Shown here: positions 26,592 through 35,857 of the stretch, piece by piece | Position numbering within the stretch: the first letter of the stretch is position 1 | Layout of the letters: the number at the start of each line of letters is the position of its first letter | From: Myxococcales bacterium | GTDB taxonomy: Bacteria > Myxococcota_A > Polyangia > Polyangiales > Houyiibacteriaceae | DNA: 64,000 nt | Assembly (NCBI GenBank): GCA_029861865.1 | Contig: JAOTYL010000006.1 | Location: 1-64,000, forward strand | Direction of reading: 5' to 3' | Translations under genes and position numbers: made by a program | The notes under the pieces: generated by a model | Seen by the model: the letters and a program-made list of their open reading frames with translations, nothing else | What the model was told of the DNA's origin: nothing | Databases searched by the model: none

Positions 26592-27807
26592 CGCGGAGCA
26601 GGCCGTGCCAGACCGGGCGGCCGTCAGCAGGGGCTTCGAGCGGCGGGGTCTGCATCGTGCCGATGTCGGTCGCATACGCTTTCCATGATGCACTTTCGAC
26701 GAATAGGGCCGTGAGCTCTCGCAATGTCCACCGGTCGGTTCCCACGCACTTGAGATGTGCCGCGAAGGCCTTCATCGACGTGAGGGCGTCATCGAGGGTT
26801 CCAACCGGCGCGATCGTGGCGTTTCGATAGCCGGGGCTCCAGCGGATCTCGCCGGTGCAGTTGATCGCGAGTGCATGCTCACGACCGCGAAGTAGCGTCC
26901 CTTCTACCTCGGCCAGGCCACGCCACTGTGTTTGTGCTGCGCCAATGGCTTCGGGAAGCGGACCTCGGGGCAACGTCTCAGCGAGGGCCTCGAGCGCTCC
27001 CGAAAGCCTAGTGGCGAAGTCGTCCAACGGCGTGCCAGGGGTGTCCTCGACGTAGATCACCTGTGGAGACAAGCAGCCGCGCTGATCGTAAGCGGCGAGG
27101 TCGAGCGCCAGACGTGCCGTGATGTCGTCGATCGAGTCGGGTGTGAGTGATCGAGCGCTGCAGTAAGCCACGCTGACTCCGTGTCCATGCGAAATGACCG
27201 AAATGTGGTCACCGATTCGCTGGTTTATCGCGCCTACCGTTTCGTCGGTTCCATAGACAGCTACCGCTTCGGCGAGCTCAACCAAGGCGGCTTCTCGGTC
27301 GACATCGCCTCCGGGGAACACCACTAAGTCCATTGCCGTGCCGAGCTCCGAGTCTGCGCATCGCAGCGCCTCCCGGATCAAGCTCGGAAACCGCGTTTCG
27401 CTCGACGAAGCTTTGACCAGAACGGGCACACCGAACAGGAGCGGCACGACGATCCCGCGGACCGAAGCGGTAAAGACATTGCCCGCCAGCAAGACCGACA
27501 AGAAAGAGATCGGCTCAGGCCTCGGGCCAATTACCTCCGTCGCGTCCTCGGCAACCCGGAGCAGCGCGCCTCTGCTCACTGTCCCGAGCGTAGTGCGGAG
27601 GGCCCAGGCCACCATTGCATGACTCAATCCGGTCTCTTGTGGAAGCATCTTCCTGGCTTCGCGCCCAAGGGGGGTGTCCTCACCGAGGGCCTTCGCGGTC
27701 GCCTCGAGCCACCGTGCCCGCTCTTCGACCGAGCGCCCTCGGAGGATCTCGCCGGCTTCGAGAACCGCTCTGGCACGCTCACGGATGACCGAAGGATCGT
27801 CCGTCAT
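26578..27807 (-). CDS. luxC: LuxC-family acyl-CoA/acyl-protein reductase
   Basis: The 409-residue product is a LuxC-type long-chain fatty aldehyde-forming reductase. It has LAGNVFTASVRGIVVPLLFGVPVLVK in the nucleotide-binding region and the catalytic cysteine in YDQRGCLSPQV (Cys245). It should reduce a fatty acyl thioester to the aldehyde with NADPH, taking the acyl group from the LuxE partner. The ATG at 27807 follows the LuxE stop by 2 bases. The window has no luxAB, so luminescence is not implied. Confidence 0.9.
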   Translation of the reverse strand: MTDDPSVIRERARAVLEAGEILRGRSVEERARWLEATAKALGEDTPLGREARKMLPQETGLSHAMVAWALRTTLGTVSRGALLRVAEDATEVIGPRPEPISFLSVLLAGNVFTASVRGIVVPLLFGVPVLVKASSSETRFPSLIREALRCADSELGTAMDLVVFPGGDVDREAALVELAEAVAVYGTDETVGAINQRIGDHISVISHGHGVSVAYCSARSLTPDSIDDITARLALDLAAYDQRGCLSPQVIYVEDTPGTPLDDFATRLSGALEALAETLPRGPLPEAIGAAQTQWRGLAEVEGTLLRGREHALAINCTGEIRWSPGYRNATIAPVGTLDDALTSMKAFAAHLKCVGTDRWTLRELTALFVESASWKAYATDIGTMQTPPLEAPADGRPVWHGLLRARRR

Positions 27808-27809
27808 GT

Positions 27810-28865
27810 TCAGCTCACCCCTAGGGCCTCGTCGGCCGCCAGTGAGCAACCGCGCGGAGGGGCGCCCGGCGCACGGCCCTTGACGACGATCCCGTCCTCG
27901 ATCCGCGTCGCGAGATCGGAGGTCTGAACGCAGCACACCGAATCCAAGCTCGCGCAGTCATCGATCCGGAGGACACCAGACAGAGCGCCCTGGACCGGCT
28001 CCAAGGTGTCCGGATCGACCGGTGTTGCACGCACCCACGGTGGGACCCAAAGGCGCCTCGCTGACGAAATACCGGTCAGGTCGTCACGCAGGGTGGTTTC
28101 GTACATCTGGGAGCTGAGCTCGGTCATGCCGTACTCGGCGACGATCCAGGGCTCTGGGACTCCGTAGCGCTGGCTCATCGTGCGCCTGAGCGCCGCTGGA
28201 TCCACTTCACGCGAACGGCCCTTGTAGCCCCCAGTCTGCATGATGCGGCTCCCCGCCGGGAGCGCGATGCGCAGGTCGCCGAGCTCATCTTCGGCGTGCA
28301 CAAAAGCGAACGAAGTGCCCAACAATGCGATCGCCTGACCGTCGGCAACCGCCTGGGCCAGCGTGGTTTCGAGGCGATCGATGTCGAGTGCGTCGTCGTG
28401 CCAGACCCAGGTGTGCTCGGTCCCGAACCACTCGGTGAATCGCGTCAGCATGTAGCTCAGTGAAGAGTCCGGGGCCTCCTCTTCGTGAGGCACCACCAAC
28501 ACTAGGCGCATCCGCTCGACGTCCGGGAACAGCATGTGCTTGGCGGCTGCCCTCGCCGCGGCATCGTAGAGGCTGAGATCCCTGAAGACGCGAGTGCTTC
28601 GGTCCGACGATGTCGTGCCCGAGCTTCGAAAGACGCGGGCGTCCTCTTCGGGCGGATGCCAGGCGATTCTCCGAACGCGAAACACGTCGGTTGGCAGGGC
28701 AGGGGGCCAGGCGCCATCTCGGTGTAAACGACCATACTCGGGAATGTGTGCCGCCTGCCATACCGCGATGTCCGCGATCAGTCGATCCCGCACCGCATCC
28801 TTGCGTGTGCCAGGGTTGGCGATGAGCGCTCGGACGCGCCGCTCGAGCTGGCTCCGAACGCTCAC
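27810..28865 (-). CDS. luxE: LuxE-family acyl-protein synthetase
   Basis: The 351-residue product is an adenylate-forming LuxE homologue. It has VFRSSGTTSSDRSTRVF (nucleotide loop), MQTGGYKGRSREV, and AEYGMTELSSQMYE. A C-terminal cysteine, PPRGCSLAADEAL (Cys340), matches the acyl-accepting Cys that LuxE uses before transfer to LuxC. It overlaps the aminotransferase by four bases (28862-28865), a strong sign of co-translation. Confidence 0.9.
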   Translation of the reverse strand: MSVRSQLERRVRALIANPGTRKDAVRDRLIADIAVWQAAHIPEYGRLHRDGAWPPALPTDVFRVRRIAWHPPEEDARVFRSSGTTSSDRSTRVFRDLSLYDAAARAAAKHMLFPDVERMRLVLVVPHEEEAPDSSLSYMLTRFTEWFGTEHTWVWHDDALDIDRLETTLAQAVADGQAIALLGTSFAFVHAEDELGDLRIALPAGSRIMQTGGYKGRSREVDPAALRRTMSQRYGVPEPWIVAEYGMTELSSQMYETTLRDDLTGISSARRLWVPPWVRATPVDPDTLEPVQGALSGVLRIDDCASLDSVCCVQTSDLATRIEDGIVVKGRAPGAPPRGCSLAADEALGVS

Positions 28866-30175
28866 GAGGTCGTCTCCAGCACTCGCTCAAGCACGCTGAC
28901 GAAATCATCGAATCGCGGCTGGCTCAGGGTCACCGGGGGCACGAGCTGAACGACGTCGCCGTGCTCTCCCGCCGGAAGCACCAGATATCCCCGCTCGAGA
29001 AGTGCTCGTGTCACCCAGAGGGCTCCGAGCTCCGCCTCGAGGCGAAGGCCGAGCATCATGCCGGCATGCCGAATCTCGGAGACCCCCCGAAGGGACGCCC
29101 GCTCGAGTGATCGCGCGAACGCAGCGCCTCGCTCGTCGGATAGCGCGACCAAGCCCTCTTTCTCGATCACGTCGAGCGTCGCAAGAGCGGCCGCCGCGCC
29201 GAGCGGATCGCCATAAAAAGTTGCGGTATGGATGGCTTCACGGTCGGGATCGCCCCAAGCACGCATCACCTCTTCACCGGCGATGCATGCGCTCACCGGC
29301 AGCCCCCCTCCGAGGGCTTTTCCGACACAAATGACATCGGGGTTCAGCTCGTCCTCGACCGACCGCCACCATGCTCCGCAACGACCGAGCCCTGTGAAGA
29401 TCTCGTCTGCGATCAGCAAAGCGCCGTGTTGCTTACACCTCTTGCCGAGCTCTTGCAGAAACCCTGGCGGTGGCACGCGCACTCCGGCCCTCCCTTGCAC
29501 GGGTTCGACGATCAGAGCGCCGATCTCGCTCCAATCGTCTGGCAGGCTGCGGAGCGCCCGATCGACGTCGTCGGCATGTGGCCACTGCGCGAAGCAGACG
29601 TGTGAATTCAGTTGTCGAGCGAACGGTGCGCGGAAGCGCTCCGCGAAACCCGATACCGCCAACGGCCCATACGACAAGCCATGGTAACCGCCTTCGAAAG
29701 CCACTACTCCTGGTCGCCCGGTCGCCATCACCGCGGTCTTCAATGCCGCCGTCACGGCGTCCCCGCCGCTGAGCGAGAGCATCGCGCGCGCTTGTGGCCA
29801 AGGCGACAGCGCACACAGCCTTTCGAGAAGCTCGATCTTCACCGATGACGGGTAGAGGTCGCCGAGCGCGTGCAGTAGCACATCGGCCTGCTCCTTGACG
29901 GCCTCGACGACAATCGGATGTCGGTGCCCGATGAAAGCGACTCCGAAGCCCGAAGTGAGGTCGACATACCTGTTGCCATCGGCGTCGACCACATTGCTTC
30001 CTTGGGCCTCGACCCAAACGATCGGATCGTGATTCGCCCCTGTGAGCTCCGCTCTTCGCTTTCGACGAGTCGTCAGCGCTGGGCATTCGCTCGCAGCCAA
30101 CCGCTCCACCCATGCTTGGCCGGCGTTGGCTGGGATGGGGTTGCGGACTGCAGGCGGCGCATCACCGAGGGTCAC
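28862..30175 (-). CDS. Class III pyridoxal-phosphate aminotransferase
   Basis: The 437-residue product is a class III aminotransferase. It has VDLTSGFGVAFIGHRHP, the GGYHGLSYGPLA region, LLIADEIFTGLGRCG with the cofactor Asp257, and VICVGKALGGGLPVSA with PLP lysine 286. The substrate is not evident. In this operon with LuxE and LuxC it may act on a fatty aldehyde to give an amine, or supply the amino acid part of an aminoacyl lipid; both are inference. Confidence 0.88.
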   Translation of the reverse strand: MTLGDAPPAVRNPIPANAGQAWVERLAASECPALTTRRKRRAELTGANHDPIVWVEAQGSNVVDADGNRYVDLTSGFGVAFIGHRHPIVVEAVKEQADVLLHALGDLYPSSVKIELLERLCALSPWPQARAMLSLSGGDAVTAALKTAVMATGRPGVVAFEGGYHGLSYGPLAVSGFAERFRAPFARQLNSHVCFAQWPHADDVDRALRSLPDDWSEIGALIVEPVQGRAGVRVPPPGFLQELGKRCKQHGALLIADEIFTGLGRCGAWWRSVEDELNPDVICVGKALGGGLPVSACIAGEEVMRAWGDPDREAIHTATFYGDPLGAAAALATLDVIEKEGLVALSDERGAAFARSLERASLRGVSEIRHAGMMLGLRLEAELGALWVTRALLERGYLVLPAGEHGDVVQLVPPVTLSQPRFDDFVSVLERVLETTS

Positions 30176-30207
30176 CAGAACGGGCTAGCGCTCAGCCGGT
30201 GCCGCCG

Positions 30208-31566
30208 TCAACTGCCAAAGGGCTTGGGCTTCCAGGGGAAGAAGACGAAAGCACGCTCACGGGCCTTGCGGAGCAGCTCGTGGCCATCGATCAACAAGAC
30301 GTCAATCTCGAGATTGCGACCCCGGCCCACATCCGAGAGCTCTTTGATGATGGCCGTGACGTTGTCGCGATACGTGTCCATGATGCGGAGGCCGATCGCT
30401 GGGCTCGGGTCCCCTCCAGGGCGTGCCACCTTGCAGTACGACGCCCACTCCACCTCGGGGTAGCGGCGAAGCACGACTCGGAAGGTTTCCATCAGCTCCT
30501 CGTCAGGCGGGTACAGCAGCTGTACGAGCTCGATCGCCTCACCGATCGCAGATGCCGCGAGGCGTGACGGTCGCGGTGCGTCTTTGTCTGACGGCGACTC
30601 TTCAGCCGGGGGAGAGTCGACAGGGTCCTTCTGTATCGGTTTGACGGGAGGAAGCGGAAGTTTGCCCGGCGGTAGCAAGTCGGACGCACGTGCCGCCGGT
30701 GCCGTTGGCGCATCGGAGTTGAGCTTTGCGCGCGATGTGGCGCCGACGGCTGGCGCTTTGGACTTCGCGGCGGTCGGTGGAACGATGCTGGCAGCACCGT
30801 ATGTTCCTGCGACCTCCATCCTTGAGGATTCTGGTCCGACTTCCTCGATCTTCGGCGGTGGGGTGCTATCCGGCTTGGCGTCCGGGCGCGAGCCCCGTCG
30901 ATCGCCAGTGATTCGATTCCGCGACCGCCCGGCCGGTCTGCGGTGCGGTTTGGTGGGTGGCTCGCTCTCGTGTTGAACCTCGTGCGGCTTGGTCGGATGA
31001 TCGCTCAAGCCGAGGAGCTTTTCGGCGTGCGAGGGTGCCATGCTGTACATCGTCGAGATCTGGCTGGGAGGCTTCTCGACCGGGGGCGGAAAGGAGCTCG
31101 TCGTTGCGGGCACCTCGGAATTCGGCGCGGGTGGCCGCGAGGTTCGGAACGGCCCGGTAGCGTCCATCTCGCGGAGCACCACTCGGATCTCTTCGCGGTT
31201 GTACTCGAGCGAATGCGCGTTGGCGATGTCGACGACGACGAACGCGTACTCGCGAGTCCAGGCGTGCCTCAAGATGTCCTCGCCTGCACTCTCGTGCGTG
31301 GCGAGATTGCCATCTGGGTCGAGCCAGCCGAACTGGCGAGCCGCCGCCATCAGTTCCCTCTCCGAGCTGAATACGGCCAGCGCTTCTTCACCATCACCGT
31401 TGATCAGCGTTCGGAAGCCTTCCGCGCGCGGCTCCCAAGTCGCGAGCCAAACGTCGCGTGCCACCATGCCCTCGAGCGCCTCGGCCTTGGCACGAGCGCT
31501 ACTCGCGCCTCTTCTCAAGAGTCGAAGGAATGTTTCGACACCGCGATCATCCACAGGGCTCGCCAT
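30208..31566 (-). CDS. SseB-like protein with a long proline-rich linker
   Basis: The 452-residue product has an N-terminal domain of about 120 residues like SseB/PF07179 (WEPRAEGFRTLINGDGEEALAVFSSERELMAAAR). A Pro/Ser/Lys-rich linker of about 200 residues follows, then a C-terminal part (residues 350-440: PDEELMETFRVVLRRYPEVEWA and LEIDVLLIDG) resembling the SseB C-terminal domain. It has no signal peptide. The ATG at 31566 has an AGGAG site. Its partners and function are unknown; SseB domains in other systems enhance secretion-associated proteins. Confidence 0.65.
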   Translation of the reverse strand: MASPVDDRGVETFLRLLRRGASSARAKAEALEGMVARDVWLATWEPRAEGFRTLINGDGEEALAVFSSERELMAAARQFGWLDPDGNLATHESAGEDILRHAWTREYAFVVVDIANAHSLEYNREEIRVVLREMDATGPFRTSRPPAPNSEVPATTSSFPPPVEKPPSQISTMYSMAPSHAEKLLGLSDHPTKPHEVQHESEPPTKPHRRPAGRSRNRITGDRRGSRPDAKPDSTPPPKIEEVGPESSRMEVAGTYGAASIVPPTAAKSKAPAVGATSRAKLNSDAPTAPAARASDLLPPGKLPLPPVKPIQKDPVDSPPAEESPSDKDAPRPSRLAASAIGEAIELVQLLYPPDEELMETFRVVLRRYPEVEWASYCKVARPGGDPSPAIGLRIMDTYRDNVTAIIKELSDVGRGRNLEIDVLLIDGHELLRKARERAFVFFPWKPKPFGS

Positions 31567-31636
31567 CCAGCTCCTACACCGTCCATCTTCCATTGTAATC
31601 CTGAAGGAGTATCGGAATGCAAGTTTTCTCTCGCGC

Positions 31637-31664
31637 TTGACACGCCACGGACGGCGGCTAGGCT
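31637..31664 (+). promoter_or_regulatory. Promoter of the tRNA-Phe gene
   Basis: TTGACA (31637-31642) is a perfect -35. TAGGCT (31659-31664) is the likely -10, with a 16-base spacer. The tRNA starts 18 bases later. A GC-rich discriminator between them is typical of stringently controlled stable RNA promoters, which I infer only from composition. Confidence 0.6.
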
Positions 31665-31681
31665 CCGCGCCTGCTTTTCGG

Positions 31682-31754
31682 GCCCAGATAGCTCAGTTGG
31701 TAGAGCAGTGGACTGAAAATCCTCGTGTCCCTGGTTCGATTCCAGGTCTGGGCA
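31682..31754 (+). tRNA. tRNA-Phe (anticodon GAA)
   Basis: The 73-base cloverleaf has acceptor GCCCAGA/TCTGGGC, D stem GCTC/GAGC, anticodon loop CTGAAAA and T arm CCTGG-TTCGATT-CCAGG, with discriminator A. The anticodon is GAA. The CCA end is not encoded (ACC then G). The anticodon stem GTGGA/TCCTC has one T28-T42 mismatch. The gene is monocistronic, with its own promoter and terminator. Confidence 0.97.
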
Positions 31755-31769
31755 CCGCTCGGAAGCGAG

Positions 31770-31814
31770 GCCCCCGCAGCCGGAAGACCGCGGGGGCTGT
31801 CCCTTTTTAGGGAC
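31770..31814 (+). terminator. Terminator region after tRNA-Phe
   Basis: GCCCCCGC (31770-31777) pairs with GCGGGGGC (31790-31797), followed by TGTCCCTTTTT. A second small stem, GTCCC-TTTTTA-GGGAC, covers 31799-31814. Together they form a strong intrinsic terminator. Confidence 0.8.
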
Positions 31815-31858
31815 GTCTGTGCGTGATAGGCTCCGGTCGCGCAAGGGAGGCAAGCAAC

Positions 31859-33892
31859 GTGGAAAGCCGCTGGTCAGACGCAGAGGCCCGGGCGACGATC
31901 GAACGATATCGGGGAGACCCCGCCGTCAACGAAGACATCGCTCTGCGCGTATACACGTCGGGCCTGATCGGAAAGGATCCAGCGCTCGTCTTGCACGGTG
32001 GTGGCAACACATCGGTCAAGACCACGATGCGCGACGACACGGGGCGCGATGTCATGGTCCTATGTGTCAAAGGGAGCGGTTGGGACCTCGGTGGCATCGA
32101 GCCTCCGGGGCTCCCTGCGGTTCGCCTCGAGAGTCTCGGAGCCCTGCGTGATCGTGACGCTCTTTCGGACGAAGAGATGGTGAACGCACAGCGGACCCGG
32201 CTGATCGACGCCAGCTCACCGAATCCTTCGGTCGAAACGCTTCTCCATGCTTTCCTTCCCCACAAGTTCATCGACCACTCGCACGCAGATGCGATCCTCG
32301 CGCTCGTCGACCAGCCTAACGCCGACGAGGTGTGCCGGGCTGTCTTTGGAGACACCTTGGCGATCGTCCCTTACATCATGCCAGGGCACGCGCTGGCCAA
32401 GCTCGCGGCTGAAACCTACGAGCGAAATCCCGATGCCGAAGGTCTTCTGTTGCTTCGACACGGGCTGTTCACGTTTGGCCAAACTGCAAGGGAAAGCTAC
32501 GAGAGGCACATCGCCGCGGTGGACAAAGCCGAGCGTTTCGGGCGGACTGCCGTGGCGAAGGCGGAGTCGACTCGGGTTCCCAGGGACGAGATCAGTTATG
32601 CGACGATCGCGCCGATCTTGCGGGGAAAGCTCGGAGAAGGTGAGAGGCGCTACCTGTTGAGCCTCCGCGCCAACGACACGATCAAACGGTTCCTCGGCCG
32701 CGCGGATCTCGCCACGATTACCCAGCGTGGGCCAGCCACGCCCGACCACGTGATTCGAACCAAGCGCGTGCCCCTGCTCCTAGATCTGTCTTCCAAGATG
32801 GACCCATCGGGGATCGCATCACACATCGACGAGAAACTTCAGGCTTATCGCGAGGCGTATCGCGCCTATGTCAAGCGCGAGTCGAGCGCCAAGGGACGCG
32901 AGGTGGCACAACTCGATCCCGATCCGCGAGTCGCCTTAGTTCCAGGTGTCGGCATGATTTCCTTCGGCTCGACGGAGAAGGCGGCGGCAATCGCGGGTGA
33001 CGTCTACGAGCACACCATCGGCGTGATCGAAACCGCGGAGGCGATAGGCCGATACGAAGCGCTTTCAACGGCTGATCTCTTCGATATGGAATACTGGTCG
33101 CTGGAGCAGGCGAAGCTTGGGCGATCACAGCCCAAGTCCTTGCAGGGTCGTGTGGTGTACGTCTCCGGGGCAGGCCGGGGCATCGGCGCCGCTTGTGCTC
33201 GGGCTTTTGCGGATGCCGGTGCTTCACTTTACCTCACAGACCGGGACGAAGAGGCACTGGTTGGAGTCGCGACAGCGCTTGGCGCGCACTACGAAGTCGT
33301 CGACATGGCGAACGAGTCTGCCGTCCGAAGGAGCGTAGAAGGCTGTATTCGCGCATTCGGTGGGCTCGATGGCGTCGTGTCGAACGCTGGTATTGCTCCG
33401 CAAGGCGCAATCGGTGAGATCAGCACCGACGATTTGAAGCACAGCTTCGAGGTGAACTTCTTTTCGCATCAGTACCTCGCTTCATCGGCGCTACAGGTGA
33501 TGCGCATACAAGGGATGGGCGGCTTTCTTCTCTTCAATGCATCCAAAGCGGCGTTCAATCCTGGGAAGGGCTTTGGCCCTTACGCGATCCCCAAGGCGGC
33601 AGTCGTTGCTTTGATGAAGCAATACGCGATCGAGGGGGGCAGCATCGGGGTTCGCAGCAACGCCGTGAACGCCGACCGCATTCGGACCGGCTTGCTCGAC
33701 TCGGAGGACCTCGAGCGCCGCGCGGCAGCCCGTGGTCTCGACCCAGATGCGTACTACAGGTCGAATCTACTGCACCGCGAGGTCACGGCGAAGGACGTAG
33801 CCGAAGCATTTCTCAACTTGGCCCTCGCGCCGAGCACGACGGGATGCGTCATCACCGTCGATGGTGGAAACATCGCCGCTTCACCCCGCTAG
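31859..33892 (+). CDS. Bifunctional rhamnulose-1-phosphate aldolase / short-chain alcohol dehydrogenase
   Basis: The 677-residue product is a two-domain fusion. The N-terminal half is a class II aldolase (VLHGGGNTSVKT; HSHADAILALVD; LLLLRHGLFTFG). The C-terminal half is an SDR with the Rossmann GAGRGIGAA, a NAG motif (SNAGIAPQG) and YAIPKAAVVAL (Tyr and Lys of the catalytic set). The fusion is the RhaEW-type enzyme of L-rhamnose or L-fucose breakdown, producing L-lactaldehyde and oxidising it. The GTG at 31859 has AAGGGAGG 8 bases upstream. No other rhamnose genes lie nearby. Confidence 0.88.
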   Translation: MESRWSDAEARATIERYRGDPAVNEDIALRVYTSGLIGKDPALVLHGGGNTSVKTTMRDDTGRDVMVLCVKGSGWDLGGIEPPGLPAVRLESLGALRDRDALSDEEMVNAQRTRLIDASSPNPSVETLLHAFLPHKFIDHSHADAILALVDQPNADEVCRAVFGDTLAIVPYIMPGHALAKLAAETYERNPDAEGLLLLRHGLFTFGQTARESYERHIAAVDKAERFGRTAVAKAESTRVPRDEISYATIAPILRGKLGEGERRYLLSLRANDTIKRFLGRADLATITQRGPATPDHVIRTKRVPLLLDLSSKMDPSGIASHIDEKLQAYREAYRAYVKRESSAKGREVAQLDPDPRVALVPGVGMISFGSTEKAAAIAGDVYEHTIGVIETAEAIGRYEALSTADLFDMEYWSLEQAKLGRSQPKSLQGRVVYVSGAGRGIGAACARAFADAGASLYLTDRDEEALVGVATALGAHYEVVDMANESAVRRSVEGCIRAFGGLDGVVSNAGIAPQGAIGEISTDDLKHSFEVNFFSHQYLASSALQVMRIQGMGGFLLFNASKAAFNPGKGFGPYAIPKAAVVALMKQYAIEGGSIGVRSNAVNADRIRTGLLDSEDLERRAAARGLDPDAYYRSNLLHREVTAKDVAEAFLNLALAPSTTGCVITVDGGNIAASPR

Positions 33893-33902
33893 TGTGCGGC
33901 CT

Positions 33903-34847
33903 CTAGTAGGCTCGGCCGAGGGTCGAATCGGTATTGGCTGCGGGGACGTCCGCGCCGTTTCGAAGCGCCAAATAGAGTGCCACCAAGATGAGGGTGGCCA
34001 ACGGTCCACCAAACAGAAAACCGATTCCGCAGAGCAACATCGAACCAAAGGCGATGAGCCCAGAAATGATTGTGACGCCGAGCAGCAACCAGCGGTGGCC
34101 ACGAGCGATGCGCCACGAATACACGACCGCTTCAATCGGACCCGCGCTGTCGTTATAGGCGAGCTCGAACTGGGCGAAGACGATCCCGAGAAAGATGTAA
34201 ACGTAGATCGGAATGCTGACGACGAAGAAAACCAAGAAGGCAGGTTTGGCGACCTCGAATGCGTCTTCGAGTGGCATGTCGAGGTCGATCGATCCGACGG
34301 AGAGGAAGAATACCACCGCGCCGATCGCGGCGAATACGGCCACGAGCGGGACCCAGATCGCAAGTACTTGGAGGATGTATTTCACCGCCTTGTTGATCTG
34401 GCTGAATAGCGCTCCAATGGGCGTGGGCTTTCCGTGAAGCGCGTGGATCGCCATCGCGGTAAAACCCATCCCCAGCACGCCTTGGATGACTGTTTGCAGG
34501 ATCTGAACCCCGACCTGAAGACCGGTCATGAGGGCTTGGGCCGCAGGGTTTGGATCGCCTCCGGAAAGAAGCGCCCCGAAAACGCCGACTACCAAGCCGA
34601 GCGCGAAGGGGATGCCGAACCCGATCAGCAGCATGAGCACAGTCCCGAGCACCCAGGTGCCCACGTCCCGCTGCCAAGCGGCGGACGCTTTCGAAACCAG
34701 ATCGCCAATGGTCACGCTTTGTCGCGTGAGCGCGAAGGCCGTATCGGGCTCGAGAGGGGGGGCCTGAGGAGGGGGCAGGTGCGCCGGAGGCACAGGTTCT
34801 TGGGGATCGTCCTGGTCCGAGGGATCCATCCTCCGCAGACCTATCAT
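33903..34847 (-). CDS. Polytopic membrane protein
   Basis: The 314-residue product has a soluble Pro-rich N-terminal part (PVPPAHLPPPQAPPLEP) and about five to six transmembrane helices. They include WVLGTVLMLLIGFGIPFALG, ILQVLAIWVPLVAVFAAIGA and WLLLGVTIISGLIAFGSMLL. Overall it resembles glycerophosphodiesterase-associated membrane-domain or DUF4013-like proteins, but I see no catalytic motif. The ATG at 34829 (MDPSDQDD) is an alternative start. Function unknown. Confidence 0.7.
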   Translation of the reverse strand: MIGLRRMDPSDQDDPQEPVPPAHLPPPQAPPLEPDTAFALTRQSVTIGDLVSKASAAWQRDVGTWVLGTVLMLLIGFGIPFALGLVVGVFGALLSGGDPNPAAQALMTGLQVGVQILQTVIQGVLGMGFTAMAIHALHGKPTPIGALFSQINKAVKYILQVLAIWVPLVAVFAAIGAVVFFLSVGSIDLDMPLEDAFEVAKPAFLVFFVVSIPIYVYIFLGIVFAQFELAYNDSAGPIEAVVYSWRIARGHRWLLLGVTIISGLIAFGSMLLCGIGFLFGGPLATLILVALYLALRNGADVPAANTDSTLGRAY

Positions 34848-34925
34848 CTCAGCGATCCAGAACGAACAAAATTACAGCTCGATTCCTTTCATAAAACGCG
34901 AATTTGGGCTCGACTCAACCTCGGG

Positions 34926-34947
34926 AAAAAGGGGACTGTCCCCCTTT
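34926..34947 (-). terminator. Intrinsic terminator of the epimerase gene
   Basis: Reading on the minus strand from the stop codon, AAAGGGGGACAGTCCCCTTTTT forms a GGGGA/TCCCC stem with a short loop and a T run. It overlaps the TAA of the gene at 34946 by two bases. Confidence 0.7.
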
Positions 34948-35857
34948 AATTCCAGCGGAAGCCTTCCATGGTTTGCTTCGCGGAGTAGCGTGGCTCGAAG
35001 CCGGTGGCTTCGACGAAGGCTTTGTTATCGATGACGATCGGGTACTTCACGTGCGCGATCGCGTCGTCGGGCAAGTAGGGGAAACCGAAGCGACCAAGGA
35101 CGCTCGAGTACAAAGGCTCGGGGATCGGGATGCCGCGTTTGCCGGTGGCTGCCACGACGGTCGACAGCGGGACTGGAGGAGGGCCTGCGACATTGAAGAC
35201 GCCCCTCAGTCGCTTCTCGACAGCCAAGGTGATCGCCTCTTCCGCATCCCATTCGTGCATGAGTTGGTAGAGAGGATCGAAGCCCATGACCATCGGCACG
35301 CGGCTCTTCGATAGAAAGCTTGCGAGCGTACCGCCTCGACTTGGACCGAGGAAGTAGCAGAGGCGGAGGACGGCCGTGTCGATCTCCGGCCATCGCCAAA
35401 GCGCGCTTCCGGCATACAGATCGGCCGCCACCAGATCGGCGAGCTCCTTGAACGCCGCACCGGCCAAAGGAGGCTCGTCCTCGGTATGGTAAAGCGGCGA
35501 GTCTGGACTCGCGCCGTACACGGTGTGTCGACCGACGAACACCGACTGGCCCACGCCATATTCGTGGCAGTATTCGAAGAGCTTGCGGGTGCCGCCCAAG
35601 TTGATTCGATAGCGCTCCTCGGTGCCGGTCGTGAAATGGGTGACGGTCGCCATGTGAACCAGCGCATCCGGCCTCGCTGTTCGAAACACATCTTCGGCCG
35701 GGCGCTTGCGGATGTCGGCTTGGTGCATCTCGACGCCTTCAGGCACGTCGGGCCATGGACGTCGATCGATGCCGATGACCTCATGCCCGCGTCGCACGAG
35801 TCGGTACGCCACACCTCGCGCCAAGGTTCCACTGATTCCGGTGATCAAGATCTTCAT
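34946..35857 (-). CDS. NAD-dependent epimerase/dehydratase (extended SDR)
   Basis: The 303-residue product has the Rossmann glycine motif near the N-terminus ([16 protein letters not shown]), then [14 protein letters not shown] and a [12 protein letters not shown] segment. The canonical YxxxK is not clear here, so the reaction is uncertain. It overlaps the next gene by four bases (acyltransferase), which hints at a joint role in lipid or surface sugar metabolism. Confidence 0.8.
   Translation of the reverse strand: MKILITGISGTLARGVAYRLVRRGHEVIGIDRRPWPDVPEGVEMHQADIRKRPAEDVFRTARPDALVHMATVTHFTTGTEERYRINLGGTRKLFEYCHEYGVGQSVFVGRHTVYGASPDSPLYHTEDEPPLAGAAFKELADLVAADLYAGSALWRWPEIDTAVLRLCYFLGPSRGGTLASFLSKSRVPMVMGFDPLYQLMHEWDAEEAITLAVEKRLRGVFNVAGPPPVPLSTVVAATGKRGIPIPEPLYSSVLGRFGFPYLPDDAIAHVKYPIVIDNKAFVEATGFEPRYSAKQTMEGFRWN

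Noticed and set aside
26578-28865. A luminescence operon
   Set aside because: LuxC and LuxE are present, but luxA and luxB are absent, and the LLM oxidoreductase at 38.7 kb is unlinked and not a luciferase by sequence.
34926-34947. A shared mobile sequence with 31799-31814 (GGGGAC/GTCCC motif)
   Set aside because: Both are explained as intrinsic terminators; the similarity is limited to short G/C stems.
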